Made by a program: the position numbers and the translations under genes. Positions 5,362 through 5,710 of a stretch of 5,710 nucleotides of DNA are shown one piece after another (within the stretch, counting starts at the first letter, position 1; each line of letters begins with the position of its first letter). The notes under the pieces are model-generated. The model was not told the origin of the DNA. It searched no databases and worked only from the letters and a program-made list of their open reading frames with translations. The stretch covers positions 1 to 5,710 of the forward strand of contig CAMUQM010000135.1 of NCBI GenBank assembly GCA_947095945.1, given 5' to 3'. The stretch is from an uncultured Prevotella sp. (GTDB taxonomy: Bacteria; Bacteroidota; Bacteroidia; Bacteroidales; Bacteroidaceae).

Positions 5362-5443
5362 GTTGGAAAAGGAAGTAATGGCGCAATGAATATTAAGGTT
5401 TAAAGTGTAAAGTGCAATGTTTAAAGCAGAGACTTCGTTCCTA

Positions 5444-5683
5444 TTATTTCTCACTAAAGTCTGGATTAAAGTCCTCAAAGAACTTTTTCTGCTTCTCAAT
5501 AAGCTGGTTTGTCTCTTGGTGCATGAACTTACAGGCGAGGTCATAGAGAGGAATTGCGACATGATGGACCAAAGAGTCTGTGAAGCCAAGCTCTCTATAA
5601 TAGTTCACAAGGCTCTCATCTTCCGATAAGTCTGCAGCAAAAAGGAAGATATATTGGGTCAGTCCTAAAACCCAGTTGCAAGC
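5444..5683 (-). pseudogene. 3' remnant of an unrecognised gene
   Basis: The - strand is open for 79 codons, ending EDFNPDFSEK and a tandem TAA TAG (5446-5441). The peptide looks like real coding sequence: YIFLFAADLSEDESL, then NYYRELGFTDSLVHH, then a helical, lysine-rich tail (NQLIEKQKKFF). A proper intrinsic terminator follows. However, there is no ATG near the beginning, and an in-frame TAG stands directly upstream at 5686-5684; the other two - strand frames are also blocked within the last 27 bases of the window. So the 5' part is lost, interrupted by a stop, or joined by a frameshift. A gene with an unusual start such as GTG further in is less likely. I do not recognise the family, and no membrane segment or catalytic motif is evident. 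Confidence 0.5.
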
Positions 5684-5710
5684 CTATACTCTTAAGCACA
5701 CAATTTCATA

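Overview
The window looks like chromosome from a Bacteroidales bacterium, most likely Prevotella or a close relative. Three things point there. Promoter-like sites have the Bacteroidetes form (TTTG, about 20 bases, then TAnnTTTG). The tRNA-Arg(ACG) has no encoded CCA. The genes have weak or absent Shine-Dalgarno signals, with long A+T-rich spacers between them. The genus is an inference from general resemblance, not from a search.

Layout, left to right. (1) The 3' part of a TRIC-type cation channel gene (YicG/UPF0126 family) on the + strand. (2) A tRNA-Arg(ACG) gene with a very good promoter and an intrinsic terminator. (3) A 357-base gap (831-1187) with no convincing gene but with nested complementary segments that could fold into a structured RNA. 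(4) A two-gene operon on the - strand, transcribed toward the tRNA: an ABC-type AAA ATPase followed, with an ATGA overlap, by a small protein with a PD-(D/E)XK nuclease-like core. (5) A gap of about 690 bases holding the operon promoter, a strict 22-base tandem array of alternating AAAAG/CTTTT arms closed by a 17-bp inverted repeat, and a G/T-rich low-complexity tract. (6) A complete PepSY-associated membrane protein gene on the + strand, probably linked to iron or haem redox work in the inner membrane. (7) The 3' remnant of an unrecognised gene on the - strand, with its own intrinsic terminator.

The most interesting part is the ATPase-nuclease pair. Sensor/motor ATPases of this ABC/OLD-like type next to a nuclease are a recurring plan of anti-phage systems (Septu, Gabija, PARIS and RloA-RloB are named parallels). 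I do not recognise this pair as any of those: the ATPase has no TOPRIM domain, and the partner is neither HNH nor RloB-like. It sits beside a tRNA gene and is clearly richer in A+T than the flanking membrane-protein genes, which suggests acquisition by transfer, but no integrase or attachment-site duplication is visible. The flanking TRIC and PepSY genes look like ordinary core genes.
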